From contig JAPEIS010000009.1 in NCBI GenBank assembly GCA_029531795.1, forward strand, positions 1,984,001 through 2,048,000: 64,000 bases of DNA. The letters are read 5' to 3'. Position 1 is the stretch's first letter. The number at the start of each line of letters is the position of its first letter. Both the position numbers and the translations under genes were made by a program. The notes under the pieces were generated by a model. It searched no databases, was not told where the DNA came from, and saw nothing but the letters and a program-made list of their open reading frames with translations. Of the stretch, positions 44,808 to 58,404 are shown in pieces. Origin of the DNA: Sclerotinia nivalis (lineage: Eukaryota; Ascomycota; Leotiomycetes; Helotiales; Sclerotiniaceae).

Positions 44808-46792
44808 TGTCACGGGTTCGCAACCCGTTCCTAGCTAGTCTGCATGGTTGCCTAAGGCACCCATCCCCAATATAATCGGCGCTCTTCCTAGCACCTTCTT
44901 TCTCCTTTGTAGAATATCATCATATCTTAAAACATCCTACCACCACCGTGATATTATTCGAAGAATACCGATTTCTGTTGTTCGTTTGTTTATCGATACT
45001 AGTCTAAAGATCTAATTTGGTTTAATATTAAAAATATCTGAACTCTTCATTTTCAGAAGAAATTAGATTGAAAGAATTTAGGTTTTTTCCGAATCCTAAA
45101 AATTATAGATTCATACACTTATAAATTGAAGCTTTTAATCTTTATAAGGAATCATCTAGTCTTTCATATTAATCTATTATACTCTATTAATAATGACCCC
45201 GTCCTCAATCAATATAACCCATCCCCTCCCCCTATCAAAATTGAAAGCATTGAACAATTCAATATAAAGAAAGTCATAAATTCCCGATGAAAACATCAAA
45301 ACTATAATAACCCCCATCTGAAATATACCGTTCGATAGATAGACTATAATACAACTACCGAAGAACCTACAAAATATTTAGAGAATACTCAAGAACTGAT
45401 CTATAATTATCATTATCATTATCCGAATAAACCTGATCCCCTTAATCGTTTCAACAGAGCTCAACTCTAAAAAAAGGAATATTGTTACAAGGTCCCTATA
45501 TAAAATATACGGAAACCATTCGGATTCCGACCTATAAGAATCGGCCCTCGGATAAATATAAACTAGCCCCGGTTGAGGCTAACGCTACACACAAATGTAT
45601 TTAAGGAACCGTTCCTTCTATAGAATCGTAGCTCTTTAAGCTACGTTTTATTAATAAAAGTGATACCTATTATTCTGTCTGCCGCCTCCGTGATAATTAT
45701 TATCTATTAGAATTAACTATAGAAACTTTGTATAGTATTATCAATATTTCAAATATATCGATATAGAATTTAATTATATATACAAATATTGTAAAACTTT
45801 AGAACACTTAGTTTTCTATAAAGAAAACATCTAATCTTTTATTAGATAACTATCATACTTTCTTCTATTGTTAAGTTCAATATAGAAAGATTTCGAATAT
45901 CTAATCTGCTTTTTAGTTCAATCACAAATCTTCAAAGATTTCCTTTCGAAAACCCAAGAAGAGATACAGTGATATTCAAACCTTTCTTTTATATTTTAAA
46001 ACGATTTTAAAAACTATATATCTAATTATTCCGAAGGATTATATATTAATACTTTAAGTCGAATTATTTATAACAAATAGATTTGAAAATACTAAAGAAT
46101 ATTTACTCGATCAAAAGTATTTTTTTTGCTTCAAAATTAGACTTAATTTATAGATCAATCTAATCGGTAAGGAAGGTTTATTAAACGAATACTAATAAAT
46201 AATATTTACGATCTATACAATAGAACGGTTTCTTTAGATTTATAGAGAAGAAGGAAAGTATAAATAGATCGGACTTTTATATATAAACACTTTTAGAACT
46301 ATCTATCTCTATACCCTTTAAAAGGTTTGGGATTCTTTACAGGTCTCTACGGACACTAAATACTATCATTATTATTATTATTATTATTATACTTAATCAT
46401 TAAAAAGATGAAAATATCAATAGAATATATTCTTTGTAATTATTGATCAACCTCGATAATATAAATATTTTTATGAAACTCTTGAATAATCTTATCTAAT
46501 AATTATTTGTTCTTTTGGTTTTTTAAACTATTGATCTCAACCTGAATTTTTTGATATTTTGCAAACCATTTCGTTTTCGCAGCTGTTTTGATAATAAGGT
46601 AACCATAGGCCTTGATGTCCAGAACAGATTTTTCACGCCTTTGAACAAGCTCAAGAATGTCGGGATCTTGGCTGATCTCAAACTTCTACAAGTCGGTCAA
46701 GGCCTGGGGGGCTCGCTCATGACGTGATAATCGTCCGACAGCTCGAATTAGATCTTCACGTCGTGTAGACCCGAGGTAAATAGCTTGACAAT
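44808..46792. repeat. RIP-degraded repeat block with LTR-like pieces
   Basis: TGTCACGGGTTCGCAACCCG at 44806-44825 starts a possible solo LTR ending at GTGATATTA (about 44956). 45483-45665 begins TGTTACAAGGTCCC and ends AAGTGATA, homologous in inverse orientation to 17409-17621. The remainder is AT-rich with a (TTA)n run (46366-46389). No frames. Confidence 0.55.
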
Positions 46793-49700
46793 CAGCGTAT
46801 GAAAACTCCCCTCCTCTCCTCTCCTCTCCTAAGCTACAGGAGAGGAAGGAGTACTTCAACTTGAAGGAGAGGCAGGTTAGGATAAATGAAAAATCTGAAG
46901 GATTTAGTAGTTTCTTCTAGGCCCTAGGGGAGGAGGGGAGAGGAGAGGAGTTGGGAAAAAGGCCTCTGAAATTCATTTTAATCTAAAATCTGAAGCTATT
47001 CCCATTATCAACCTTACTGTCGCTTCAATCGTCAAAATTATAAATCTCTGTAGGAGTAGACCATCCATTTGTATCTTTCCATAAACCAGCTTGCTGTCGA
47101 TCCATAATCAACCACATCCTTAAACACTGCGTTGCCTCAATGAGATCTGCTTTCAAACGACATCTCTGGCCAGTTATTAGCAACTTAGCCTGAGAAAACA
47201 CCCGCTCACACTCGCTCGACATCGCCGGAAAATATCATAATATCAATTGCTAGTCGCGCAAGTCGATATTCCAATGGATTAGAAAGCTTTTCCAATCAAA
47301 ATTGAGGTAAGGTTTTACCAGCAGGAAGAGCTTTACATGGTTCAGAAAGCCATATACGCAACTCATCTATATCTTCTCCTTCTTCATTCTCAGTACAATC
47401 AAGCATATCAGTATGATCCATATGAGTAGCAGATCTCTTTTGCGGGATATTCGTAGGTAAAGGAAGTTCAGCATACTCTGTTCTTCAGAGCAATTCAAGA
47501 GAATCGCGTGCTCCTTGTACCCAAGAACCTCCATCTACAGTATGCTCCCATAAATGTGCATCTCTCCATGCCCGCTCAAAATACTTAAACTTTGCGCTGG
47601 GTACAGTAGCAATAGCCGCATAACATGCGGGTGTTTCATCAAGAAGAGCAAAATATTTGTCCATTTAGATCAACAATTTGTTAAACATTTATTCAAATAT
47701 ACCGTAGATTCGTCGTTGAGCTCAAGACCATCGGCGTGTACTTCGAACTCAGTGCGGGAGGTGCGAATATGACTGATTAACTCATTCATTGCGACGACAT
47801 ATTGAGATAAAACTCCTCGATCTGCGTAAACTGACTTGCCCTCTGCATTCTTCGTATATATGTAAAACGGCTTAAGTAGTTCCAATACCTCAGATAAGGA
47901 CTTCCAATCATCCCCAGAGAGTATATCGTTCCGTAGGAGGCGTTCAAGTTCTTCGGCCGACGCGTCTCTTGCCTTTTTGGTCAACATTCCATGTATCTCA
48001 TTCTCATGATCTTGACAAAATGTAGTAATCCGATCCCGTAGTTTGAGAGCACGCTCAATCATAGAATATAAAGAGTTCCAGCGAGTTGCGTTATCAGCAC
48101 ATAAACTTAAATGGTCGTAATCTCCTGGTATACCACCATCGAGTTTATTGATATTGGCGAACTTCTCCAATCTTTGAGGACTGCGGCATATAAAAACGAT
48201 GATATTGTGAAGTTTACCAACAGGACCTCTCTTTCTCCAAGCTCTCAACTCTTTATTTAGATCTGATTGCGAAGCATGAATATATTCATCATCTTCGAAC
48301 TCTTCTCCGTACAAAAAGGCTTTCGCTGCAAGATTTATAACATGTCTGAAGCATCGTAGGCGCCTAGCTTGTTGTTGTTTTGTAGAGAGCTCAGGGATGA
48401 GTTTGGAGATAATGAGATCGATCGCTGTATCGTTGTTGGTTGCGTTGACCGTCACAAAATACCCAATTTTATCCATCAACCCATATTCTTTTATAACATT
48501 TATGATTACCGCCGCTTGGTTTTCGCCGGAATGGGAGCCGCTGAGCTGTCGAATAGCTATTAGAACCTATAAAGCAACAAGTATTAGTATGAATACGGAT
48601 GGCAGACTAAAAGACGTACATTTTGATGATATCCATGCTTCTCAATAAAATGTGCTACCACTCCTATAAGTGCTAGGTGATTTGGGGATGTCCAAAGATC
48701 GAATGAAAAGTGTATTTTGCTATGAGCACTATGAAGATCTGCTTTAAGTTGCTTTTTGCGGTGCTCGAATGCTTCCATCACCCACGTACGTATTGTTTGG
48801 GTAGCCTTTGGGAGGAGTTTAGTAATCTGCGGTAAAGAATAGAGAGAAATTCGACGAAGAGGGAGTTGATCATGATACTCAAAGAGATCTGGCAGATGAC
48901 AACAAAAGCAACTAAAGCATCTTTAAAAGGATTCAAGAGAACTTGCGTAGGAAAGGACACATACGCTGTAGCTTGACGAATATCAGGCTCTTGTACTTCA
49001 TTTGATGCTCTACTTGCTGCATTCTGGTTGGCATTAGCAAAAAGAGCAGGTCGTGGAGTGCGCTTTCCATTCTTCGTAATATTATGACTCTTTTGTAGGT
49101 GAGAAAGCTTATTATCGTTGTTGGCACTCATTTTCTTTATAGTAGAACAATGTCGACACTTCCAAATGCTACTTCCTCGTTGTTGAATACCAGCGGAATT
49201 AACTCCTGTTTATATGTTTGTATGCAAAATATAGTATATGGGAGGTAAGAACTTACCCTTTGTGATCTGAATCAACTCTTCGCACTGCTTTGTCATCATA
49301 AACCACGTACGCCGCTTATCAACACTGTCGCGATAGAACTCGTATTTGATATACCATATACTGCCAAATTTGACCTTGTGTTCGCGAGGAATTCTAGCAA
49401 TTAAAGCATCGTAGGCAGCGTCGTCGACGGCGGCATTCAATAATTCAAGAGATATTGTAGGAGCTCCAGCATCTCCTGCAAGAGTAGGAGTCTCTCCTGA
49501 ATGTAGAGAAGTAAGATTTGATTCATTATCGCTATTGTCGGCTATCTTATTGGTGTTGAAAAAAAAAAAAAAGAAGTGGTTATGGTGAAGTTGAAGTTGA
49601 AAAGGAAGTGGTGTTGCTGATTGAGATTATTATCTATTAGTTAATCTTATCGATAAGATAGGGCTGAGTCAAATAAGATAATAAGTACTTAGTTTTGCTA

Positions 49701-49950
49701 GTAAATTTGGTGGGGAACAAAGTATTTCTTATCATTATTTGCTCAGATTTCTTTCAAATTATTTAATATTTTTACCCCACCAATAGATCATATTATCACA
49801 TGATTTCTCCTCTCCTCCCATCAAGGAGAGGTTAAATAGGCCTTTTTTTTGAAGGAGAGGTGAGGTAAGGATAAATGGAAAATCGACAGAATTTAGTAGT
49901 TTCTCCTAGGCCCTAGGAGAGGAGGAGAGGAGGGGATTTTTCATACGCTG
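46793..49950 (-). mobile_element. hAT-superfamily DNA transposon with near-complete but frameshifted transposase
   Basis: Termini CAGCGTATGAAAAC/ATCCCCTCCTCTCC are inverted at 46793 and 49950. The transposase reads on the minus strand: N-terminal segment (49440 on), intron with GTAAGT donor, BED-type zinc finger (WKCRHC then HLQKSH), a frameshift near 48820, RNase H-like catalytic start (FSFDLWTSPN), a second intron (about 48560-48615, GTACGT to TTATAG) and the long 48479-47670 segment with ADNATRWNSLY, then frameshifts/stops, and the hAT dimerisation region (SSECERVFSQAKLLITGQR) ending at 47025. Less AT-rich than its neighbours, so it decayed later. I saw no matching 8-bp target duplication. 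Confidence 0.85.
46838..49935. repeat. Subterminal direct repeats of the hAT element
   Basis: TTGAAGGAGAGG, GGATAAATG, TTTAGTAGTTTCT and CTAGGCCCTAGG occur in the same order and same orientation near both ends (46860-46930 and 49850-49920), while the outermost 27 bp are inverted. Both ends are also rich in GGAGAGG/CCTCTCC words. These are candidate transposase-binding sites. Confidence 0.6.
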
Positions 49951-50091
49951 CCAAACTCCCGATCCTCACTTCGTTCGACCATCTATGTATAACTTATATC
50001 AATTTAGTCTTACTGAATTCTACACCATCTACAACTACTTAATCTGTCCTATAATATATGCCCTAAAATTCCATCTACCATCGTCCTATAT

Positions 50092-53000
50092 TCAAAGTAC
50101 TTGACCACTTCTAAACCTGTAATCAAGTTCTCTATCCTGAGAAATCGCCGATGCTTTGCACGAAAAACGTTCCAAATCAAAAGGGCCCTCAAATAACAAT
50201 CCGTTCAAATGTTTTACCCGCGAGGTGGCCACATATGATAGACCCAGACAATGCTCCCGTTGATTGAGATTCAGAACAACTCGGGAAAGGGTTAATCCTT
50301 GACTTTTATAAACTGTAATTGCAAAAGCCAACCGTAAAGGAAACTGCGTCCGTAAACAGCCTACCCTGTGGAATTCAAACCGACGAGTGGTAGAAAAGAT
50401 TGGTACTATACCATGACCACAGCTTGGAAACTCTAGTTGAATATACTCATCGAACTTGATGAGTAAAGAGAAAGGCATCTGAGAAGTATCCTGCTTTATC
50501 ACCTATGCGATATCATAAACCGTCCCTATGGATCCGTTGACTAATCCAGTTTCGGTCTATAAATTGTCTGTAAGCATGACTCAGGCATCAATGCAAAGAT
50601 GGAGTTCAGAAGAAAAGTTATCAGCCTCATCATCAATCGCCCTGTAAGCGTTCCAGTCTCGGTGTAAAGCCTTAATCACCTTTACGGGCTGGTTCACAAT
50701 GGATAACCTCTCAAAGTTCTTTTCCCGGATTTCTGCAGTGGTAAAGTATAGCCGTAAGGCCGATGCAAAGGCTGCAACCTCAATTGGAGGGAGCTGGTTG
50801 GCCACACGCGTGCATAAGAGATCCCAGCCCTCCCGGAAGAGTCTTCCCTCTCGTAGCTCACTCAGGGCGGACCAGAGCCTCATCGATAGCTCGTCTTCCC
50901 TTTGTTGCCGCATGATCTGTACCAGGCGGACGGTTCGGTCGAACGCTCGGTACAGGTTGTATCCCTTCAGAGCATCGATATTGGCACGTGGTAAGGAGTA
51001 GATGGGTCGCCCTCCGATAGGCGGGAGTTGATAGAAATCTCCACATAATAAAACGTTGACACCACCGAAAGGTAAATGGGAAGCAGTTGGAAGGATGGCT
51101 CGTAAACGGTCATCGATCAAAGAAAGAGTCTTGATATCAATCATGGATTTCTCATCAATAATAAGGAATTTACAGTGTTGGAACAAAGCTTGTAAAGCTT
51201 GTAACGTACTCACGGATAACTCGACCCCTCTTCCCTGGACCGGGAGTCGAAGAAGGCTATGTAGCGTCTTGCCTATGGATTATACACCGCGATACCTGTC
51301 GGGGCCGCCCGAAAGACAGGGTTCTCTCGTCCGGCCTCTTGAGCAAGGTCTTGAAGTCGTGCGCAGATTTTCAGGAGCGTAAACGTCTTTCCGGACCCGG
51401 CCACACTATCGACGTTTAAGAGGAGTTGCCGAGGCACAGGCTCGAAAAGGTCTAGCTCCTGGATATACTGGTTTACCACGGTATCGTATAACTTCCTCTG
51501 TTCGGCGTTCAACTGCACGGCGGAAGAGCTCGTGTGCACGAGCTGCTCGATAGGGTTGTCGGCCTTGACGTGATCCCAGATCTCAGGGTAGATCTCATAC
51601 CGGCCGATGTGAGAAGACCAGTCGTAGTTCTGGTCCACGTCTCGACCGCCAAGTCTAGCAAAGAAATCCATTTCGGTAAAGTCATTTCCAGGGCGACGAC
51701 GAGCAAAAGCTTCAAAGTCAGCTAACGGATATTCATCCTGCTCATCCTGCTCATCCTCACCATCATCAGCCGAATCATCGTCCGCATCCGAAGAATCCGC
51801 TTCGGGGTCGGTGTAAAAGTCATCTGGGTGGCTGTGAGAGTGGTTGCAGGCCCGAAACGCGTCCGGAAATGAGCTGTAGAGCTGGTTATCGACGGAAAGT
51901 AGGTCATCCCAATCTGCAAAAGGATGGTGAAGCATGAGTTTCACCCGGCAATACTTAGAATAAGTGTCACTCTGCGGATCGTTCAGATACCGCGGGTAGT
52001 AGTTAATCGCCCTGGCGGGGGCCCTTGGCCGAGGCCTCCAAATCTTCCAGTCCCAGAGACGTAGCCAATCGAATAAGGATACATGTTTCACGGCCGCATT
52101 CGCTCCACCGGTATCAGTCACGCGATCTCGATACCTCCGTAAAACAGAACGCTGGGCCGAGATCTCACCAGACTCGAGCACAAGCAGGTCTGGTTGAGCC
52201 TTTTCGGGCCGGCAATCGCACGTGATAACTTCTCGGGAACAATGCTGGACCGGAAGTCGTAAGAGAATGTGGGAGACCTCTTGTGCGGACCAATCACGCT
52301 CTCCAATGAGCTGGTTGAGCATCTAGGAAACAAAACTCAAAAGGGGGGCTCGGTCGTTGATGTAAGGGAGCTCCTGCGATTGGAGCCCGACGTAAGAGGC
52401 CGAGGACTTTTCTGGCTTGGACACGTACTTTCCAATATAAGAGAGGACGGCTGCGAGCCTGGTTGGGGGTTGGATATCGGTATTGGCCATCCATCCCATC
52501 GTGATTACCGGCGAGCACTGATTGAAGGATGATTGATTCCGGGCTGGGGAAAACAACCATCCCTTGTGATTGATGTCTCGAGTCACGATTGGGGCGGGAA
52601 AGAGCGGTCGAGGGTAGAAGAAACGACAAGTCGGGCCCGCATCCGTACCATTTCTCGTCCGCAAGCAGTAGTTTGGGCGACAAACATTGTGTTGCTGAAA
52701 TCGGTTTACAAAAGCCGCAAGCTGATCAGCCGTGTTAGCTACCGATCCTGGGGCCAGAGAACCAGGATTGCGCATGTCAGGGGGGCTTGAAGGAGCCGGA
52801 TTCCACGCTGTGATCTTGACACCCCAGTATCGAGCAAATACAACCCGGGAAGCCTCCATTTCCTGGTCCAAAGCGAGGGCCCCAGGAATCCAATACAGCG
52901 TATGCGAGTGGCCAGTACCACGGGTCTGCCATTCAGTCTGGTCCCAGGAGTCCGTGAAGCCGAGGAAAGGGTGGAGAATATGCTCCTTAGAGGTCTGAAA

Positions 53001-53900
53001 ACGAATATTCAAGTAGTGCGCAATGATATGGGGGTTGGCTTGAATGTTGTTCTAGATCCATGATCGCACAATATGTTCTGGGGCCGAAGCTACTGCCGCA
53101 TAGCCGGGAAATTGCCGAAACAGGTCTTGTCATTGTATATCGGCTATACTGAGTGTGACAAATACAGGGGAGGCGGTAGATAAAAGAAAGCGTATGATGG
53201 TTTGCAAACCACTGCCCTTGTTTCTTCAAAACAGGCATATACCAGTCAGGCTCGAGCCTTGGCAAACGATGTGAAACAACAAGGACTCGTCCTCTTCCAA
53301 AACCGTCGCAAGCTTTTCCCGATTGAGTTCCTTCAGTTCAGAATTCTTCGAAATGTAAAAACGGGTTGTGTTAGCAGCTCGTTGCCGTATGAGTATATTG
53401 AAAATCAAGAACCGCCAACACAGGTGACGTCCAAATCTCCCATCCTGGTATCGGATCAGATGGTAAGTGTAATTTTGTAGATCAACCTTCCGGATTTAGA
53501 GAGTATTGAAATCCGCAGCTTTCGTTAAATACAGTGTAGAAAAGGCTATAATAAAGATATATTCATTTCCAATCACTTTATCGATAGATATTTGTCAAAT
53601 AGAGGGCGCGAGAAGGCCGAAAGGGAGAGTATCCCGGCCTGCAATCCCTACAAAGATTTGATCCATTTCGGTAGTTGTAACAGCAAGATTCGGTATTATG
53701 GATTAGATATTTGGAAATGGAAGTTCGTCTGAAATCGGATTGTTTTCCGACCCTTCCTCAAGCTAGGCATCATCAACAATAGCTAGAAATAACGAAGAGA
53801 TATCGCTATCAGCGGGATGCGATGATTCAATATCTGTATGTGGTGCATCCTACGAATCTGTAATTTATTTACAGAGTCAAGATTGAATCAGATTGGAGCT
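50092..53900 (-). mobile_element. Helitron: HUH replication initiator plus Pif1-type helicase, interrupted by stops
   Basis: Read on the minus strand from about 53900: N-terminal region, then the Rep domain with GTGHSHTLYW (HxH) and SYIGKYVSK (YxxxYxxK, the two-tyrosine catalytic motif), a linker, and a Pif1-like helicase with AGSGKT (Walker A), FLIIDEKSMI (Walker B region), GDFYQLPPIG and a C-terminal YKSQGLTLSRV. One single-base frameshift (about 51273, at IAVYNP/IGKTLHSLL) and several TAG/TGA codons (52323-52325, 50580 region) break it. Rolling-circle transposition is known for this domain pair. It is distinctly GC-richer than the flanks. Terminal CTRR and hairpin could not be fixed. Confidence 0.88.
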
Positions 53901-54960
53901 GGGCAAAGGTTGTGTTTTAAAAAGGAGCGGTACTGGGTGTGAAGGTATCGTGAATTGGGCTCGGAATAGAGGATTTATCAGTCGAATGGAGATAAAAACT
54001 ATTCGACAATCAATGAAACAATGATGGAATTCGAAGCAGAATCATCTTTACGAATTTGTAGTGGGATGTAGAGTTTGAGAAATGCTTTAAGGAGCATTTC
54101 AAAGCGGATTGCCTTTACGAATCTGTGTGGGAGCAGAGTTTGAGAAGGAAAGTGTTGTGTTAGCGATTGATAGGGCATTTTTGGGGTGTTGATGTGTAGA
54201 GTTTTTACGATCTAATAATGTGTATAATCTGCGGGTATATTGGATTGGAAGTTTATAGATGGTTAAGGGGAGTAATTGAGGATGTATGAAGATTGGGATG
54301 GAATTTTATATAGGTGGATTAGGGATGGAGGGATGCTTTTGGTATTTTATTTTATCGAATGTGTAAGAGCGGTATTATAGCGGTGGAGGAACTTTTGAAT
54401 GAGGGGGATGTTTTTAGCAAGTTTTACTTTTGTGCGAAGCATTCGATAGATATTACGGTAGTGGATGAGCTTTGGCAGAGGCTACCTTATGATGCTTATG
54501 TATGATATGTTTTCAATTCTCGACATCATCGATTATAAATTATATATTGGGGGAATGGATTTTGTAGATTGTGTTTTGGTTAGTGAGCTGAAAACGCTGT
54601 GTTTTATGCTGTTTGGTTAAGGATTAAGATATAGCAAAGTTTGCAAGATATGGTTGGTTTTGTTGTGCAGGAGAGATCTGGTAAGGTAATGTGAAACGGT
54701 GCACAAGTTGTGGGGTGTAGTGTATAATGGTAGTGATAGTGATACTGTCTATATGGTTCGAGAGGATGGATGTGTGTATCGGTTTATAATAGGGTATAAG
54801 GTAGTTGGCAATGGAGATACCGGATAGGTTTAGGGAGCAAACGGGATAATGGGTGTAAAAAGGTTGTTTTTGTTTGGGGGTAATCTTCTCAAAGGATATT
54901 GAGATTGATATCTAGTATCTGGGAAAGTATGGTAAGAATTGATTACTTTTACTTATATTT
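53901..54960. other. Repeat-derived spacer without recognised genes
   Basis: Purine-biased plus strand with GTTTGAGAAATGC/GTTTGAGAAGG-type partial repeats (54073-54146). It may include the 5' end of the Helitron. No coding signal is seen. Confidence 0.45.
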
Positions 54961-57040
54961 GTAGTCTTATTGGATACACTGTAAAAGATTTATAGATTTG
55001 CAAATATAATATTATCTCTGTTTCAAACTCGCATTCGATTCTCAAACAAAATCCTTCAAACCAATCAATACTGGAATCCCTCAAGGAAGCCCTATATCAT
55101 TAATTCTTTTTTTAATTTATATTCGAGATTTCTTTCAATCGAATTCGATCGAATTCCTTTTATATATTGATGATATAGCTTTAATCATTTATTCTATTAA
55201 TTAGAAAAAGAATATTCTCACTCTTGAAAAAGCAACTACAAACATCTACGCTTTTGATAAGAAAAATGTTATCCAATTCGATTTAACAAAAACAGAATTA
55301 ATGTATTTCTCCACATCCAAATACACAAAAGATGTTTCAATCAAGTTACCCAATTTCGAGGTTGTACAACCTTCGATACTTGTTAGATGGTTGGGGGTAT
55401 AGTTCGATCCTGGCTTTAGTTTCAAACAATACGTTACAATCAGAGCTATTTAAGCTAAAGCCTCGTTTTATCGAATGGTTAGACTAGTTAATATTGAGAA
55501 AGGATTTAGTTCTAAAGCTATAAGATAATTATATATAGTTTGCGTGATTAGTATAACTGATTACAGTTTTATCATTTGGTGGAAAGGTCAAATTCAATTT
55601 GAGAAAACTTTTCAATCAATTCAGAATCTAGCTTTTCGTAAGATTTTAGGGATCTTCAAAATCTCATTTATCAAACCAATGGAAGTAGAAGTAGCCTTTT
55701 GCTCTCTAGAAGTTAGATTAAATACTAGAATAAAGTAATATACATTTAGATTACTAAAAATCTCCCGATCACATCCAATCAATCAAATCATATCGAAGTT
55801 GGTTGCTGAAAAGGAGAATCAGGATGCGATTTCTACTTTACAAAGAAAGTATCCAAAGTCTACCCAATTTGAAAAAATCAATAATTCAATCAGAAAAGAA
55901 TACGATTCCTTTGTTTTAGAAAAAATTAATCACTTTTATTTCCCTTTTTGAAAAAGGGATACTCCATACAAAGTCAATATCAGTAAACTACCCAAGGAAG
56001 ATACTGCAATCATTCACAACTTAGCTTTCAAATATAGAAGCAAAAACACCATTATTATATATACAGATGCTTCGTCAACCTTGGAAGGAATAGAAGTAGG
56101 AATCGGGATCATTGCTATTTCGGCCAGCGATCAAGTTCTTCACAAAGAAACACTCAATATTGGTGTAAATCAATTAATATATAATGGTGAACTTCTTGGA
56201 GTCACAAGAGCAATCGAATACACAAGTTCCACAGCTCAACCAAACCAGAAATTCAAGATCTACTTCGATAATCAGGCCGGACTTTATCGATTGAAAATAC
56301 TTTCGGATGCTCCTGATCAAATATGCTAAATCAGAGCAATCAAGGCTACAGAAACTTTTATAAGGAAAGGAGCTGAGATCTCCCTCAATTGGGTCCCTAA
56401 GCATATCTTAATAAAAGGAAACGAACTAATTGATGTTTTTGTAAAAAAAGCTACAAGATTAAAATCATCATCGAACGAAACTAGCTTTGCTTTATTAGAA
56501 ATGGATATCAAAAGAACGAAATCTGAAGATTGGATTATCCTTCTCAATACAAACAACCCCCGACAATCATCATCATCATATGCAAAAACTTACCTTTGGA
56601 AAACCAACTCAAAAATCAATATCCCAGGGAATATCAAAAGAAATATCATTAATACCCTTTTCCAATTAAAGATTAATCACGGATACTTCAAATTATATTT
56701 ACAACGCTTTGGAATCTCGGCAAATAATAAATGTAGATATAGAAAAAGAGAAACTCTTGATCATTTATTACTCAATTGCCCTTTATATAAAAAAGCAAAA
56801 AGAAAACTCAAAGAAAATAACCCATCGTTCAAATTCACTATAAAATATCTACTTCATACCAAAACAGGAATAATCAAAACCCTCGAATTCATCGATACAA
56901 CAAGAATAGCTATTAGATTATAGCATCTCAAACGAATACAAAAAGAAAAAGAAGAAGTAGAAACAAAAAAAGTAAAAGGAATAAAAGGAACAAAGAAAGA
57001 AATGAATAATGAAATTGAAAGAAAGGTATAAATCCTTCTA
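54961..57040 (+). mobile_element. 5'-truncated LINE ORF2 (second Tad1-like copy)
   Basis: Starts inside the reverse transcriptase: TGIPQGSPISLILFLIYI, LLYIDDIALII (YxDD), LVRWLGV, then an RNase H domain (IIYTDASSTLEG; YNGELLGVTRAIE; IYFDNQAGL; LNWVPKHILIKGNELIDVF) and a C-terminal CRYRKRETLDHLLLNC motif (56700-56800). Interrupted by a moderate number of stops, mostly where TAG or TGA replaces expected Q, W or R. Different subfamily from the 17.9-20.6 kb copy. Confidence 0.85.
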
Positions 57041-58373
57041 CAATTTTAAATAAATATTATTTCTTTTGTTATCTCTATTATATATTTCGATATTTGTAAA
57101 GCGGGATCATTCCTTAGGATTAGTTTTCATTTCCTCCATTCAATTCAAAAGATTGAATCCATCTCAATCGTTCAAATTATATATTTAGCCAGGCCTATAA
57201 ACCAGCTTACCTTTATTAAGTTACCTGTTAGGGGTTTGAAAGAACCTTCAGCCGTCTTAGATAGTCTTAAACTCAATGTAAACATTAATTTAATCAATCA
57301 ATCAATCGCCATCAGCAGGGAGGGCCTAAATTCGGGCTATAGAAATCTCCATCCAGCAGTAATCAGGGTGGTTGGCCTTCAAATAGTTGAGCTACTGTGT
57401 GATAGACGCTCGATGGACTCGAAAATCGGCGTGGAATTGGTTGCGATATCTTTTGTTGAATTGTAATATTTTTTTTGCTGGCTGTAACAAAAGGATATCG
57501 AGTTCGGTAAGGAGAGTAAATAGGATATTGATAGTTTTTATAGTATTCTAAATGAAACTAATACAATATCCCGAATAATAATACTAATGACCGTAATACC
57601 AATGCACCAACATCTACATATAAGATCAGGCAATAACTATCTCTTCGACTTACATGAGACCTAATAAATAGACCAACAATACTTCTAGATCCATATTATT
57701 TTCAATAGATATTAAATAGAAGATTTGTTTTCCTTTATTTCTTAAAAAACAATTATAACAGATACCCTACTTCAAATCTATTAAAAACTATCGCTTCTTA
57801 TATCGACTACACATCTCCATATATATCTCGCCCATCCGAACATTGAAATCTTGTATTCACTACCATTGTTCAGCCGGAAGAAAGCCTGACAATGGAGGAG
57901 GTGAAGGTGTAGCAGGTCGCGGTAGAGGTGGAGGTGGAGGTGTCACAGGTCGCACTAGAAAAGAAGCTCGTATCGTTATCACACTAGCAGGTATCGAAGT
58001 TTCTGGAGGGACGGAAGGGGATTCTGGATTGAATTGGCGTGAAGCCTTCCTCTTCCTCGTTGCACGCGCACTCTTCTCCCGGCAGGGAAAACAGGTTGCA
58101 AAGAATTTACTGTTCAAGGCCGCAGACGTATCTTTCAGAAAAGAGGTCATGGGGAGCGTGCGAGCACAAGCTGCACCGGGTCAAACAGCGCGCCCGCGGC
58201 ACGTGAAAGTGGGGGTTTTTTTTTGAAACGCACGTGATCTCAAACTCACCCCAATAGATCCCCCCCCTGCACGCACGGAAAAACACCACAAAAGCGAGAA
58301 CCAAATTTTTGAAATCAAGCTATTCAAAACACATTTAGCAGCCCTCCTTTAGGTCAGTTGATCACCCTAAGCT
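57041..58373. other. Mixed region with a GC-rich island
   Basis: 57041-57840 is AT-rich without clear frames. 57860-58300 is GC-rich with CpG-rich words (GCGCGCCCGCGGCACG) and G/C homopolymers, and has long open frames on both strands (plus 57843-58226, Gly-rich; minus 58150-57860, Pro-rich) with no recognised domain. It may be the unmethylated leader of the retroelement that follows. Confidence 0.45.
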
Positions 58374-58404
58374 TGTACGCATTGCCCAGTGTAGCACAAG
58401 CGCT

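Noticed and set aside
57236..57466. 76-codon frame starting MKEPSAVLDSLKLNVN
   Set aside because: Not recognisable, flanked by repeat DNA, no supporting context.
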